NCBI GenBank assembly: GCA_045124495.1 | Contig: JBGVLX010000092.1 | Coordinates: 1 to 36,722, forward strand | Source of the DNA: RGIG1668 sp045124495 | GTDB taxonomy: Bacteria; Bacillota; Clostridia; Lachnospirales; Lachnospiraceae | Direction of reading: 5' to 3' | Length of the DNA stretch: 36,722 nt | In this document: positions 24,583 to 32,783 of the stretch, piece by piece | Position numbering within the stretch: the stretch's first letter is position 1 | Layout: every line of letters begins with the position of its first letter | Program-made: the position numbers and the translations under genes | The notes under the pieces: generated by a model | What the model was told of the DNA's origin: nothing | What the model saw: only the letters and a program-made list of their open reading frames with translations | Databases searched by the model: none

Positions 24583-26601
24583 CTACATAATCAAGTTTTT
24601 TGACATATAATCCGGAAGCATTCCTTCCTTTAACAATCCATTTTTCTTAAGCTCATTTACTGCTTCTTTCGCACTTTTTAGCATCTCCTGATCATTATAT
24701 ATATCACCGACTTTAAAATCAAATTCTCCACTTTGCCGGATTCCAAAAAAGTCTCCGGGGCCTCTAAGTTTTAAATCTTCGTTGGCAATGTAAAATCCAT
24801 CATTCGAATGATTTAATACTTCAAGACGTTCCTTGGTTTCTTTCGTATCTTTTTTATACATCATAATACAGTACGACTGATGCTTTCCACGTCCTACCCG
24901 ACCTCGTAACTGATGCAATTGTGCAAGACCAAAACGTTCGGCATTTTCTATCATCATAACGGTCGCATTCGGAACATTAATTCCAACCTCAACAACCGTG
25001 GTAGAAACCAGAATCTGAATCTTTCCCTCTGCAAAATCACTCATAACAAGTTCTTTTTCTTGTGGCTTCATTTTTCCATGTAACTTTCCTACTTTAATTT
25101 CATTTTGGTAATATTCTTCCAATTTATTCTGATAAGAAGTTACATTTTCCATTTCCGTGTTTTCGCCTTCTTCTACCATAGGACAGATAATATATGCCTG
25201 TCTTCCCTCTTCAATCTGCTTTTTTATAAAATCATATGCAGTATTCCGATAACCAGTACCAACCACACAATTCTTAATCGGAAGACGGTTTTTCGGTAAT
25301 TCGTTTACAATCGATATATCTAAATCACCATATAATATAATGGCAAGAGTTCTCGGAATCGGTGTAGCACTCATAATTAAGGTATGTGGAGCATTTCCTT
25401 TTAAACTAAGCTTTTCTCTTTGTTTTACTCCAAAACGATGTTGTTCATCAGTAATTACCATACCCAAATTTTTAAAAGTAACTTTATCTTCTATCAAAGC
25501 ATGGGTTCCTATCACCAGACTGGTAGTCCCATCTTGCAGATTTTGATAACAACGTTTTTTTTGCGCAGCAGTTGTGGAACCTGTCAGAAGTTCCACCTGA
25601 TTAGGCAAGTCTTTAAACAACTCTAAAATTTCTATATAATGCTGTTTTGCAAGGACTTCCGTAGGGGCCATCAAAGCCCCTTGATACCCACTTTCCAACA
25701 TATAAAACAAGGCACAAATAGCAATGATGGTCTTTCCGGAGCCTACATCTCCCTGTACCAGACGATTCATAACATATTCACCCTGTAAATCTTTTAATAT
25801 TTCATCTAATACCCGATTTTGTGCCATGGTTAATTCGTAAGGAAGTTTTTTTAACAATGGCGTTAAAGAAACAGTGTCTTTTATCGGATTCTCATTTTTC
25901 CTTTTTATATCCTGTTCCTTGAGCCATTCCATAGAGGCCAGAAATGTGAAAAATTCATCAAAAGCTAATCTTTTTCTCGCCATAAGAACTTCTTCCTTAT
26001 TCTTAGGAAAATGCATCATATAAGTAGACTGAAAAATATCCGGCAACTGATACTTATCCACCAGATATTCCGGCAAATATTCTTTCGTCTTCGTAACGGA
26101 CTCTAGTGCCTGCTTTACTGACTTTTGAATCAGTTTATTCGAAAGCCCTGCCGTAGTCGAATAAACAGGAACTAAAGTCTGTTTTTGTTTTTCGTATTCA
26201 TCCACTTTATAATATTGGGGCTGCTCCATCACCAGTTTTCCATATTTTTTTGAAACTTCTCCCACAAAAATATAGGTATCTCCTATGTGAAAAAAATTCT
26301 TTAAAAAAGGCATATGATACCAACAAACTTCGATAGAACCGGTGCAATCCTGAATTTTCGTAACAGTAATATTGATTTTCGCCAGATTTTTGGTAATTGG
26401 CTTCTGACAAATCTGTCCCAAGACGGCAACACGTTCTTCTAGTAAAACTTCTCCTATACACACCGGATCTTTGAATTCCTGATATGCTTTTGGATAATAT
26501 TTTAAAAGGTCATCAATATTTGCTATCTTTTTTTTCGAAAATAGTTTCGCTGTTTTCTCTCCGATACCTTTTACTACCATGATAGAATCGCTTCGTTCCA
26601 A
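24583..26601 (-). CDS. recG: ATP-dependent DNA helicase RecG
   Basis: RecG remodels stalled forks and branched DNA. The 672-aa protein has an N-terminal wedge/OB domain (~60-140; the segment VLGQICQKPITKNLAKINIT lies here). The helicase core follows, with Walker A GDVGSGKT (284-291), the TxGx motif LLTGSTTAAQKKR and DEQHRFG (385-391). Next come SATPIPRTLAI and the second RecA-like domain (VSTTVVEVGINVPNATVMMI, QLRGRVGRGKHQSYC). This order is diagnostic. It lies 14 nt after the fakA-like gene, the B. subtilis-like yloU-yloV-recG arrangement. The convergent SASP gene and a large hairpin lie at its 3' end. Confidence 0.97.
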   Translation of the reverse strand: MERSDSIMVVKGIGEKTAKLFSKKKIANIDDLLKYYPKAYQEFKDPVCIGEVLLEERVAVLGQICQKPITKNLAKINITVTKIQDCTGSIEVCWYHMPFLKNFFHIGDTYIFVGEVSKKYGKLVMEQPQYYKVDEYEKQKQTLVPVYSTTAGLSNKLIQKSVKQALESVTKTKEYLPEYLVDKYQLPDIFQSTYMMHFPKNKEEVLMARKRLAFDEFFTFLASMEWLKEQDIKRKNENPIKDTVSLTPLLKKLPYELTMAQNRVLDEILKDLQGEYVMNRLVQGDVGSGKTIIAICALFYMLESGYQGALMAPTEVLAKQHYIEILELFKDLPNQVELLTGSTTAAQKKRCYQNLQDGTTSLVIGTHALIEDKVTFKNLGMVITDEQHRFGVKQREKLSLKGNAPHTLIMSATPIPRTLAIILYGDLDISIVNELPKNRLPIKNCVVGTGYRNTAYDFIKKQIEEGRQAYIICPMVEEGENTEMENVTSYQNKLEEYYQNEIKVGKLHGKMKPQEKELVMSDFAEGKIQILVSTTVVEVGINVPNATVMMIENAERFGLAQLHQLRGRVGRGKHQSYCIMMYKKDTKETKERLEVLNHSNDGFYIANEDLKLRGPGDFFGIRQSGEFDFKVGDIYNDQEMLKSAKEAVNELKKNGLLKEGMLPDYMSKNLIM

Positions 26602-26615
26602 ACTATCACCTTCTT

Positions 26616-28283
26616 TTACTCAACAGAAAAAATATAGTAATAAATCGGCTGACCTCCGAACTGTAACTCTACTTCCACTGATGGGAAACATTGTGAAACC
26701 TTTTCTGAAATCGTAGTTGCTTCCTCTTCATTCACTTCAGCTCCATAATAAATAGTAACCAATTCACTATCATTTTGCACCATATTTTCCAGTAATTCCA
26801 AAACCACTTTTTCCTTATCTATTCCCACGCTAACCAGACCTTTATCATCCATTCCCATAAAGTCCCCGGTATGAATTTCTTTTCCATCAATATTAGTATC
26901 GCGCACTGCATAAGTAATCTGTCCGGTAAATACCTGACGGCTCATATCTTTCATAGACTGTAGATTATCTTCTAATCTTACATTTTCATCAAATCCAATC
27001 ATAGCTGAAATTCCTTGTGGCATAGTTTTTGTTTCAATCACAACTACGTTTTTGTCTTCCGTTAAATCCCTTGCCTGATTTGCTGCCAAAATAATATTTT
27101 TGTTATTTGGAAGAACGAAAATGTTTTTTGCATTAATTTTAGCTATGGCATTTAAAATATCTTCCGTGCTCGGATTCATGGTCTGGCCACCTTCAATCAC
27201 CATATCAACGCCTAGAGAAGTAAAAATTTCTTCCATACCCTTTCCGGCACAAATGGTAACAAATCCGTATTCCTTCAATGGTAATGCTATTTCTTCGGAT
27301 TCCTCTTTTTTACTTTGCTCTTTTGCTATTTTCTGAGCATCCTTTATTAATTTCTCTTGATGTTCTTCTCTCATATTATCTATCTTCATCCGAGATAAAG
27401 CACCGTAGGTTAATCCTTTTTCAAATGCGAGTCCCGGATGATTGGTGTGTACATGAATCTTTACAAGCTCGTCATCTGCTACCACCACTAAAGAATCACC
27501 AATGGAACCTAAATATTCTTTTAATTCCTTCTCTTCTTTGGATGTGAATTCTTTTTCCAGTAAAATAATAAATTCTGTACAATATCCGAACTTAATATCC
27601 ACCGGTTCTTCTTCCAATATCTCAACCTTTTTCTCTGGCATAACCGGAGTTTCGATGACAGTTTCAATTCCTTTTATCTCATCAAGGATTCCGTGCATTA
27701 CCTCCATCAATCCCTGTCCACCGGAATCTACTACACCTGCCTCTTTTAACACTGGTAACATGTCCGGAGTTTTCTCCAGGGTCTCATCACCATATTTTAC
27801 AACTTCTTCTAACCACTGTTCAATATCCTTTACGGAACCGGACAGTTCATCCCCCTTCTTTGCCATGGCTTTGGCTACCGTAAGAATGGTTCCTTCCTTC
27901 GGCTTCATAACTGCCTTATATGCCGTAGCAACTGCCTGATTGAAAGCTTCTGCCAAAACAAAAGTATCTAACTTCTCCTGTTTCGAAGCAACCTTCGAGA
28001 ATCCACGGAAAAGCTGAGATAAAATAACGCCGGAATTTCCTCTCGCTCCACGTAAAGAACCACTAGAAACTGCCTTCATAACCTGCTCCATAGAGGCATC
28101 CGAAAGAGCTGCCACTTCCTTGGCAGCTGACATTATAGTAAGTGACATATTTGTTCCCGTATCTCCGTCCGGAACCGGAAAAACATTTAATTCATTAATA
28201 TATTCTTTTTTTGCTTCTAACCGATATGCTCCAGCCAAAAAACACTTTTGAACTTTTTCGGCTTCTATTTGTTTTACTGACAC
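26616..28283 (-). CDS. fakA: DAK2-domain protein, fatty acid kinase FakA-like (YloV)
   Basis: FakA phosphorylates fatty acids bound by a FakB (DegV-type) partner. The 555-aa protein has the N-terminal DhaL/DAK2 domain with NVFPVPDGDTGTNMS (33-47), whose aspartates hold Mg-ATP, and SLRGARGNSGVILSQLFRG. The middle and C-terminal DegV-like/FakA domains contain FGYCTEFIILLEKEF, VHTNHPGLAFEKG and KIDNMREEHQ. The gene follows asp23/yloU after 24 nt and precedes recG, as in B. subtilis. No fakB is in this window, so the fatty acid kinase role rests on family knowledge. Its nearness to plsX, the next step for acyl-phosphate, fits. Confidence 0.9.
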   Translation of the reverse strand: MSVKQIEAEKVQKCFLAGAYRLEAKKEYINELNVFPVPDGDTGTNMSLTIMSAAKEVAALSDASMEQVMKAVSSGSLRGARGNSGVILSQLFRGFSKVASKQEKLDTFVLAEAFNQAVATAYKAVMKPKEGTILTVAKAMAKKGDELSGSVKDIEQWLEEVVKYGDETLEKTPDMLPVLKEAGVVDSGGQGLMEVMHGILDEIKGIETVIETPVMPEKKVEILEEEPVDIKFGYCTEFIILLEKEFTSKEEKELKEYLGSIGDSLVVVADDELVKIHVHTNHPGLAFEKGLTYGALSRMKIDNMREEHQEKLIKDAQKIAKEQSKKEESEEIALPLKEYGFVTICAGKGMEEIFTSLGVDMVIEGGQTMNPSTEDILNAIAKINAKNIFVLPNNKNIILAANQARDLTEDKNVVVIETKTMPQGISAMIGFDENVRLEDNLQSMKDMSRQVFTGQITYAVRDTNIDGKEIHTGDFMGMDDKGLVSVGIDKEKVVLELLENMVQNDSELVTIYYGAEVNEEEATTISEKVSQCFPSVEVELQFGGQPIYYYIFSVE

Positions 28284-28307
28284 GACTTATTTCCTCCCAA
28301 ACCCTTA

Positions 28308-28664
28308 TTAATCTAATACTCGTACACCTTCAACATAGATATTGATACACTTAACCTTCATACCTAAAAATTCTTCCAACTTATACGTAACGGAATCTTT
28401 TAAATTCTCCGCCACCGCAGCAATACTCACTCCATATGCAACAATAACGTGATAATTTACAATGACACCATCATCTTCAATTATAACATTTACACCTTTA
28501 CTAATACTGTCTCCTTTTAGTAACTTCACTAATCCATCCTTCACACTAAGTACGGCCATACCTACAATGCCAAAACATTCCATGGCGCAAAGGCCGGCAT
28601 ACTGAGCAACCGCCTCATTTTCCACAATAATATCACCTAAATCTGTATTCATATGTCCCTTCAT
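28308..28664 (-). CDS. yloU: Asp23/Gls24-family protein (YloU-like)
   Basis: The 118-aa protein matches the Asp23/Gls24 family: GDIIVENEAVAQYAGLCAME at the N terminus and VNVIIEDDGVIVNYHVIVAYG in the core. The segment AAVAENLKDSVTYKLEEFLG precedes the final INIYVEGVRV. There is no signal or membrane segment. Family members associate with the cell envelope or with envelope stress, and the yloU-yloV pair is conserved in Firmicutes, but the molecular role is unclear. GGAGG lies 7 nt before the ATG. It heads the yloU-fakA-recG transcript and is divergent from rpmB. Confidence 0.92.
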   Translation of the reverse strand: MKGHMNTDLGDIIVENEAVAQYAGLCAMECFGIVGMAVLSVKDGLVKLLKGDSISKGVNVIIEDDGVIVNYHVIVAYGVSIAAVAENLKDSVTYKLEEFLGMKVKCINIYVEGVRVLD

Positions 28665-28732
28665 GAAAAATCCTCCATTTCAATAACTATTATAAACAAA
28701 CTGTAAAACAGACCTTTCTCCACATACATAAC

Positions 28733-28761
28733 AGTATACCTTTTTTTTCGCTTAATTACAA
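28733..28761 (-). promoter_or_regulatory. Sigma-A-type promoter for yloU-fakA-recG
   Basis: Minus-strand -35 TTGTAA (28761-28756), 17-bp spacer, -10 TATACT (28738-28733). The predicted leader is about 60 nt. A second TATAAT nearer the gene (about 28690) has no matching -35. Confidence 0.6.
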
Positions 28762-28810
28762 CCTTAGGAATGTATTGTTTAAAAAAAATTTAAAAATTTT
28801 CATTTTTTCC

Positions 28811-28839
28811 TTGCATTATTGTTTCTTATCTGATAAAAT
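28811..28839 (+). promoter_or_regulatory. Sigma-A-type promoter for rpmB
   Basis: -35 TTGCAT (28811-28816), 17-bp spacer, -10 TAAAAT (28834-28839). The ~45-nt leader contains a short AGCC-CATA-GGCT hairpin and then AGGAGG. It is divergent from the yloU promoter, with about 50 bp between the two -35 boxes. Confidence 0.65.
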
Positions 28840-28887
28840 TGGTTTGTTGTAAGCCCATAGGCTAAAAAATGCAAGGAGGTGTCATTC

Positions 28888-29073
28888 ATGGCTAAATGTG
28901 CAATTTGTGATAAAGGAGTTCATTTTGGTATCCAGGTGAGCCATTCACATAGAAGAAACAATAAAATGTGGAAATCTAACGTAAAATCAGTTAAGGTTAT
29001 GGTTAATGGAGCTGCTAAGAAGATGTATGTTTGTACTTCTTGCTTAAAGTCTGGCAAAGTTGAAAGAGCTTAA
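28888..29073 (+). CDS. rpmB: 50S ribosomal protein L28
   Basis: The 61-aa protein begins MAKCAICDKGVHFGIQVSHS and continues HRRNNKMWKSNVKSVKV, ending VCTSCLKSGKVERA. Both Cys-x-x-Cys pairs (CAIC, CTSC) are present, so this is the zinc-binding form of L28. AGGAGG lies 8 nt before the ATG at 28888; the frame also opens at a GTG at 28879, which lies too close to that site to be the start. It is a single-gene unit with its own promoter and terminator, next to yloU as in B. subtilis. Confidence 0.97.
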   Translation: MAKCAICDKGVHFGIQVSHSHRRNNKMWKSNVKSVKVMVNGAAKKMYVCTSCLKSGKVERA

Positions 29074-29084
29074 TTTGAACATTC

Positions 29085-29118
29085 AAAAGACTATCTTACG
29101 ATAGTCTTTTTATTTTTT
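29085..29118 (+). terminator. Rho-independent terminator after rpmB
   Basis: AAAAGACTATC (29085-29095) and GATAGTCTTTT (29100-29110) form an 11-bp stem with a 4-nt loop, followed by TATTTTTT. On the other strand the same stem reaches the last codons of the convergent small membrane protein gene. Confidence 0.92.
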
Positions 29119-29250
29119 GCAAAACAAACAATATGCCAATACTAAAAATGCCACAATTAAGAAAAAAAAGAAAAAGCCCTCTTCCATGATACAACTAATT
29201 ATCATTCCAATTGCTACAAAAAACAAAGCAAAACCAATCAACCGACACAT
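29110..29250 (-). CDS. Small membrane protein of unknown function (46 aa)
   Basis: The 46-aa frame MCRLIGFALFFVAIGMIISC onward starts at an ATG with GAGGAGA 5-9 nt upstream, a good ribosome-binding site. It contains two hydrophobic segments (about residues 4-21 and 26-43) joined by a short MEEG turn and ends CLFCKK, so a two-pass hairpin membrane protein is likely. Similar short MCRLIGF... proteins seem familiar from Lachnospiraceae genomes, but I have no function for them. A longer in-frame extension to 29343 lacks a site. A TATAAT with no clear -35 lies about 45 nt upstream. Its last base overlaps the end of the rpmB terminator stem. Confidence 0.65.
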   Translation of the reverse strand: MCRLIGFALFFVAIGMIISCIMEEGFFFFFLIVAFLVLAYCLFCKK

Positions 29251-29479
29251 AGACTCTCCTCTTTTCTTTTCACTCTCGGTACTTACCTGTTTATTATATT
29301 GTATGCAAAAGCACTTCTTTTTTTCCAAAAACAAAAAGAGCAAAAGAAAATTTCTAACAAAGTCATTCTCATGCTCCCTGTCTTTCCGAATTAATTTATT
29401 CTATCCAGAACTACGAACCATTTGATTCTAACTTTAAAACATCTTTCGCTCTTTTTCTTATCTTTTTAATACTAAAAAA

Positions 29480-29860
29480 TTATTGCAAAATATCATCTAA
29501 ATCTTCACTTTTTTTTCCATTTCCAAAGGAAGCAGTAATCTTATCCAAAACTTCCGGTACCATATCAAGAATCTTAGTCAGACCTTCCTGATTCTTCACA
29601 TTCACAAGTTTGGTCTGTCCGTTTTGAATTACTAATACAGCGCTTGGCGACATCTTTCCTCCAAGACCACCACCGGCGTTATTATTTCCATCTTTATCTA
29701 AAAATGCACCTGCACCTACGCCAAATGCCACCTCAATCAATGGCAATAAAATAACATCTCCTACCTGCTTTGGTTCACCCACAACTGTCTTAGACGTGAT
29801 AAAATTATCCATCCCCTGAAATAATGAACTTACTGTTGAATTAAAATCCTGATTTGCCAT
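29480..29860 (-). CDS. ytfJ: Sporulation protein YtfJ (GerW family)
   Basis: The 126-aa protein has the GerW/YtfJ pattern: SLFQGMDNFITSKTVVGEPK, then GDVILLPLIEVAFGVGAGAF, and a glycine-rich stretch GGGLGGKMSPSAVLVIQNGQ. The C terminus LTKILDMVPEVLDKI is helical. B. subtilis YtfJ/GerW is made in the forespore and is needed for normal germination with some nutrients. The gene lies 12 nt after the DUF2953 gene, the same pairing as ytfI-ytfJ in B. subtilis. The 229-nt gap downstream (29251-29479) is AT-rich and shows no gene or clear terminator. Confidence 0.93.
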   Translation of the reverse strand: MANQDFNSTVSSLFQGMDNFITSKTVVGEPKQVGDVILLPLIEVAFGVGAGAFLDKDGNNNAGGGLGGKMSPSAVLVIQNGQTKLVNVKNQEGLTKILDMVPEVLDKITASFGNGKKSEDLDDILQ

Positions 29861-29872
29861 TCTTGTCTCCTC

Positions 29873-30898
29873 CTATTGTTCCATTAATTTTTCAATTTGC
29901 TTCCATTTTTTCATCAATAGTTTATCTTTATAAACCCGAAGGGCTGTTTTAACAATATGAAATACCTGAATTTTTCCTTTACCATAAAAGGAACCTTTCA
30001 ATATTTTCTCATTAAAGTAAGGAATCACTTTAACATATTTTCTGATTACAGGATAACCAGTACCAATTGCACCTAACACCATACCCGTCTTGTCTGGCTC
30101 TTCAAAACCAAAATGAAACTCTCCATAAAATTTTTTAGGTTTTATTCCCTTCCATAAAAATTTCAGGTGTTTGCAGATATGTTTTAAGGCTTCCTTCGTA
30201 CTTTTTTGTTTTAAAAACTCCTTCCAAACTTTTATTCGCCCTAGGAGAGGTTTTATTTTACGCCATACCCCTGCGACTTTCTCAATTGCCATAAAAATAC
30301 TTTCCTTTATTTTCCATGGAAAATAAAAGAAAAAAGAAAAAAGTCTCCAAAGTTTCTGTAATATTGTACGAATTCTATCCAAAATGATAGCACATTTCGA
30401 AAGAATCGTTCTTTTTTTCTTAGTTTTTTCTGTTTCATGCCCTGGTTGTGTTTTTTTCTTCAACGAGTCCTTCGTTTCTGTTTCTTTAGGAATTTCTGCC
30501 ACATAATTATTTTCTATATATTGACTTCCTTCTATAGCACTACCGACGGGCTGTTTTTCTTCCTGCCTATCTTTCTTATTTTTCTTTTCATCTGTCTTTC
30601 GAAATCGAATCTTCTTTTTATGCTTTTTTTGCCATTCTTCACGATTACTGTATATAGTATAACCAAATGACTTCAAATCATAAGTTAATTCCTCATGTTC
30701 ATAGGTTGTTTTAAAATGAATTACAAACAAAATCCAACGAACACTTCCTTCTATATATCCTTCGTTTTCATATTTCCCATAAAACTGATAACAAAAAGGC
30801 AGAAGCAAAAAACTTAATAATAATATTATTACTATGCCCAGAAGTATCGCTATGGTTAATAATATAATTTTTAAAATCAGTAATAAAACCGAAAGCAT
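29873..30898 (-). CDS. DUF2953-domain membrane protein (YtfI-like)
   Basis: The 341-aa protein has a strongly hydrophobic N terminus (about residues 1-38, rich in Leu/Ile), most likely one or two membrane segments. The DUF2953-type motif follows (GSVRWILFVIHFKT). A long basic, Lys/Glu-rich low-complexity region covers about 85-170, and the C-terminal part contains FYGEFHFGFEEPDKTGMVLG, the conserved DUF2953 core (FG.EDP..TG). The family is found beside ytfJ and has no known biochemical function; a sporulation link is inferred from this pairing only. It lies 21 nt after the 102-aa gene. Confidence 0.85.
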   Translation of the reverse strand: MLSVLLLILKIILLTIAILLGIVIILLLSFLLLPFCYQFYGKYENEGYIEGSVRWILFVIHFKTTYEHEELTYDLKSFGYTIYSNREEWQKKHKKKIRFRKTDEKKNKKDRQEEKQPVGSAIEGSQYIENNYVAEIPKETETKDSLKKKTQPGHETEKTKKKRTILSKCAIILDRIRTILQKLWRLFSFFFYFPWKIKESIFMAIEKVAGVWRKIKPLLGRIKVWKEFLKQKSTKEALKHICKHLKFLWKGIKPKKFYGEFHFGFEEPDKTGMVLGAIGTGYPVIRKYVKVIPYFNEKILKGSFYGKGKIQVFHIVKTALRVYKDKLLMKKWKQIEKLMEQ

Positions 30899-30919
30899 AC
30901 TCCCTCCCTACCTTTTCTT

Positions 30920-31228
30920 TCATAAGAAAAATCTTTTTACATCAAAATCTTTCTGGCTCACATAAACAGTATCAATAATCTCTCTTGTTAACTCATATGC
31001 ATCTTCGCGAGAAGGTGCAATTCCTACTAAAACCATACTCTCCCTTTTATCTGAGTATATTTTTTGCATAAGTTCGAATCCTGAAATAATATCCAAAAGC
31101 TGCCCCTTATGTAATGACAAAAAAACACCATAGGAACGTTCTAATTTTCCTTTTTGTAATCTGAATATTATTTTCTTTTTCTTCTTTTTAACGGATTCAT
31201 CACAAAAACACTGTTTGCTAACAATCAT
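30920..31228 (-). CDS. Conserved hypothetical protein, 102 aa
   Basis: I do not recognise this protein. It has a basic segment (KKKKKKIIFRLQKGKLERS) near the N terminus, then a soluble alpha/beta-looking part (SYGVFLSLHKGQLLDIISGF, SMVLVGIAPSREDAYELTRE). It has no signal peptide or membrane segment and only two cysteines, both near the N terminus. GGAAG lies 7 nt before the ATG. It lies 52 nt after the 470-aa gene and 21 nt before the DUF2953 gene, so it probably belongs to the same transcript ending in ytfJ. Short internal strand-helix alternation suggests a small RNA- or protein-binding domain, but that is a guess. Confidence 0.75.
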   Translation of the reverse strand: MIVSKQCFCDESVKKKKKKIIFRLQKGKLERSYGVFLSLHKGQLLDIISGFELMQKIYSDKRESMVLVGIAPSREDAYELTREIIDTVYVSQKDFDVKRFFL

Positions 31229-31280
31229 AAAACTTCCCTACTTTATTTCTCATCTCAAAGATTTTACCTGATACTATATA

Positions 31281-32693
31281 CTATTCTGATGCAATCATAA
31301 TATCACGAATTAATTTGGAACACGCATACAAAAGATTCTTATTATTGCAACGAGAAAGTGTATGTTCAAAATACTCTTTCATTTCATTCTGGCTGTTAAA
31401 AATAACCGGAAGTTTGCTTAACACCATAGCCATAACACTTTGATTATATGCTCGTCCATGATTTTCAAACATTTGAGCAAATTCTTCCACTAACTTATTT
31501 TTTTCTTTCTTAAGGAAATCTGCATCTACGACAAAATCAGTATTCTCTTTCTTAAATTCCATAAAAATACTGTCAGAAAGCAGATTCATAACCAGTTGCA
31601 CACATTCTATGGTATGAAGGAAATTATGTTCTTCTAATTTCTCTTTTGAATTTGTCAAAAGATCATATATCATACCTTCTGCAACTTGAATTTCTTCATA
31701 TATACTTTCCTGTTTTCCTTCTAGTTCCATAAAATATGGTTCCAAATCAGCAATCTGAGTCTGTTGTTCTAAGAAAGCTTGATTCACTTTACATATAATC
31801 TCACCGGCCGCTTTGAATGCCTTTGTATCCGGTAAAACATAATCTTTGGTTAAAATCAGCACATATACATGATTTACAATTTCCTGTAATTGAACCAAAA
31901 GATTTACCCGTTCTTGTAGTTCATCCAAAATTTCATTTCTCAACTCTTTTAGTTTTTCAAATTCATCTTTAGAAATAGTCGTATAATCTACACTTTCAAA
32001 TTGTTCTAAAATTTCATAGATATCCGGATATTTTTTCTTCATATCAGCAGGACCTTCAAGACCTGCTGTTGATTTAACCATGTATAAAAAGCTATCAATA
32101 CCATCTATGCTTGTTCCATTATAAATATCCATGGCATCAAAAATATACTCATAAAATTTAGTTTTGGTCATTCTAACCGGTAACTCATACATCAGACTCC
32201 GAATCTTATCATTGATAATTACATTATCTTTATCCGCAAAAATATAAGTAAACATTTCCTGAATCAACAAATCAACATCTACTTCTTCTACTTCTTCAAA
32301 CTGATACTGAATACGACTTAGCATATGTTCATATACTTGAAATTTGTCTACATATGCGGTCAAAACCTTCATATCTTCTATCATATCATTTCGTAATTTT
32401 TCTATAACAGCCTGGTCTTTTTCCTCTATTTGTTGATTTATGACTCTTTTAATTTCTTCCTGAAGTACCTCATTATAAGAAGAATTCAGCTTATTTCCTG
32501 CCTCTTCTGTTTCCGCCAATACTTCAAAAAAAGTATCATACAATAATGCAAAACGGATATAGGCAAATTCCTTATAATTTTGATTCATAAAATCAGAATA
32601 CTCCTGAAGAGATTCCTTAAGATGAATCTCCTTTTTTAATTTACGTATTAATTCTTTTCCAACTTGTGACATTTTTACACCCACACATATCAT
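31281..32693 (-). CDS. Conserved hypothetical helical protein, 470 aa
   Basis: I do not recognise this family. The 470-aa protein is acidic, Glu/Lys/Leu-rich and almost wholly alpha-helical, with coiled-coil stretches such as KLKELRNEILDELQERVNLL and KEKNKLVEEFAQMFENHGRA. It has no signal peptide, membrane segment, nucleotide-binding motif or cysteine cluster, so it looks like a cytoplasmic scaffold or adaptor. Two starts are possible: the ATG at 32693 (MICVGVKMSQ), with no ribosome-binding site, and the ATG at 32672 (MSQVGKELIRKL), with a weak GGGTG. The second is equally plausible. It lies 90 nt after pyk behind a repeat cluster and may head an operon with the 102-aa, DUF2953 and ytfJ genes. 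Confidence 0.8.
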   Translation of the reverse strand: MICVGVKMSQVGKELIRKLKKEIHLKESLQEYSDFMNQNYKEFAYIRFALLYDTFFEVLAETEEAGNKLNSSYNEVLQEEIKRVINQQIEEKDQAVIEKLRNDMIEDMKVLTAYVDKFQVYEHMLSRIQYQFEEVEEVDVDLLIQEMFTYIFADKDNVIINDKIRSLMYELPVRMTKTKFYEYIFDAMDIYNGTSIDGIDSFLYMVKSTAGLEGPADMKKKYPDIYEILEQFESVDYTTISKDEFEKLKELRNEILDELQERVNLLVQLQEIVNHVYVLILTKDYVLPDTKAFKAAGEIICKVNQAFLEQQTQIADLEPYFMELEGKQESIYEEIQVAEGMIYDLLTNSKEKLEEHNFLHTIECVQLVMNLLSDSIFMEFKKENTDFVVDADFLKKEKNKLVEEFAQMFENHGRAYNQSVMAMVLSKLPVIFNSQNEMKEYFEHTLSRCNNKNLLYACSKLIRDIMIASE

Positions 32694-32703
32694 TTTTTTC
32701 TGA

Positions 32704-32770
32704 ATGATTCACGGCAAATTTTACAAACCGTCGTGAATCATCTTAAGTTTATCCTCAATTATTCACGGCA
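32704..32770. repeat. Three-part ATTCACG repeat cluster between pyk and the 470-aa gene
   Basis: ATTCACGGCA occurs at 32707-32716 and again at 32761-32770, with an inverted CGTGAATCAT at 32732-32741 between them. The inverted copy can pair with ATGATTCACG (32704-32713) for a 10-bp stem, or with the other direct copy for 7 bp, so two mutually exclusive hairpins are possible in the RNA. Neither is followed by a T run. Confidence 0.65.
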
Positions 32771-32783
32771 TAATCCCGGCTTA

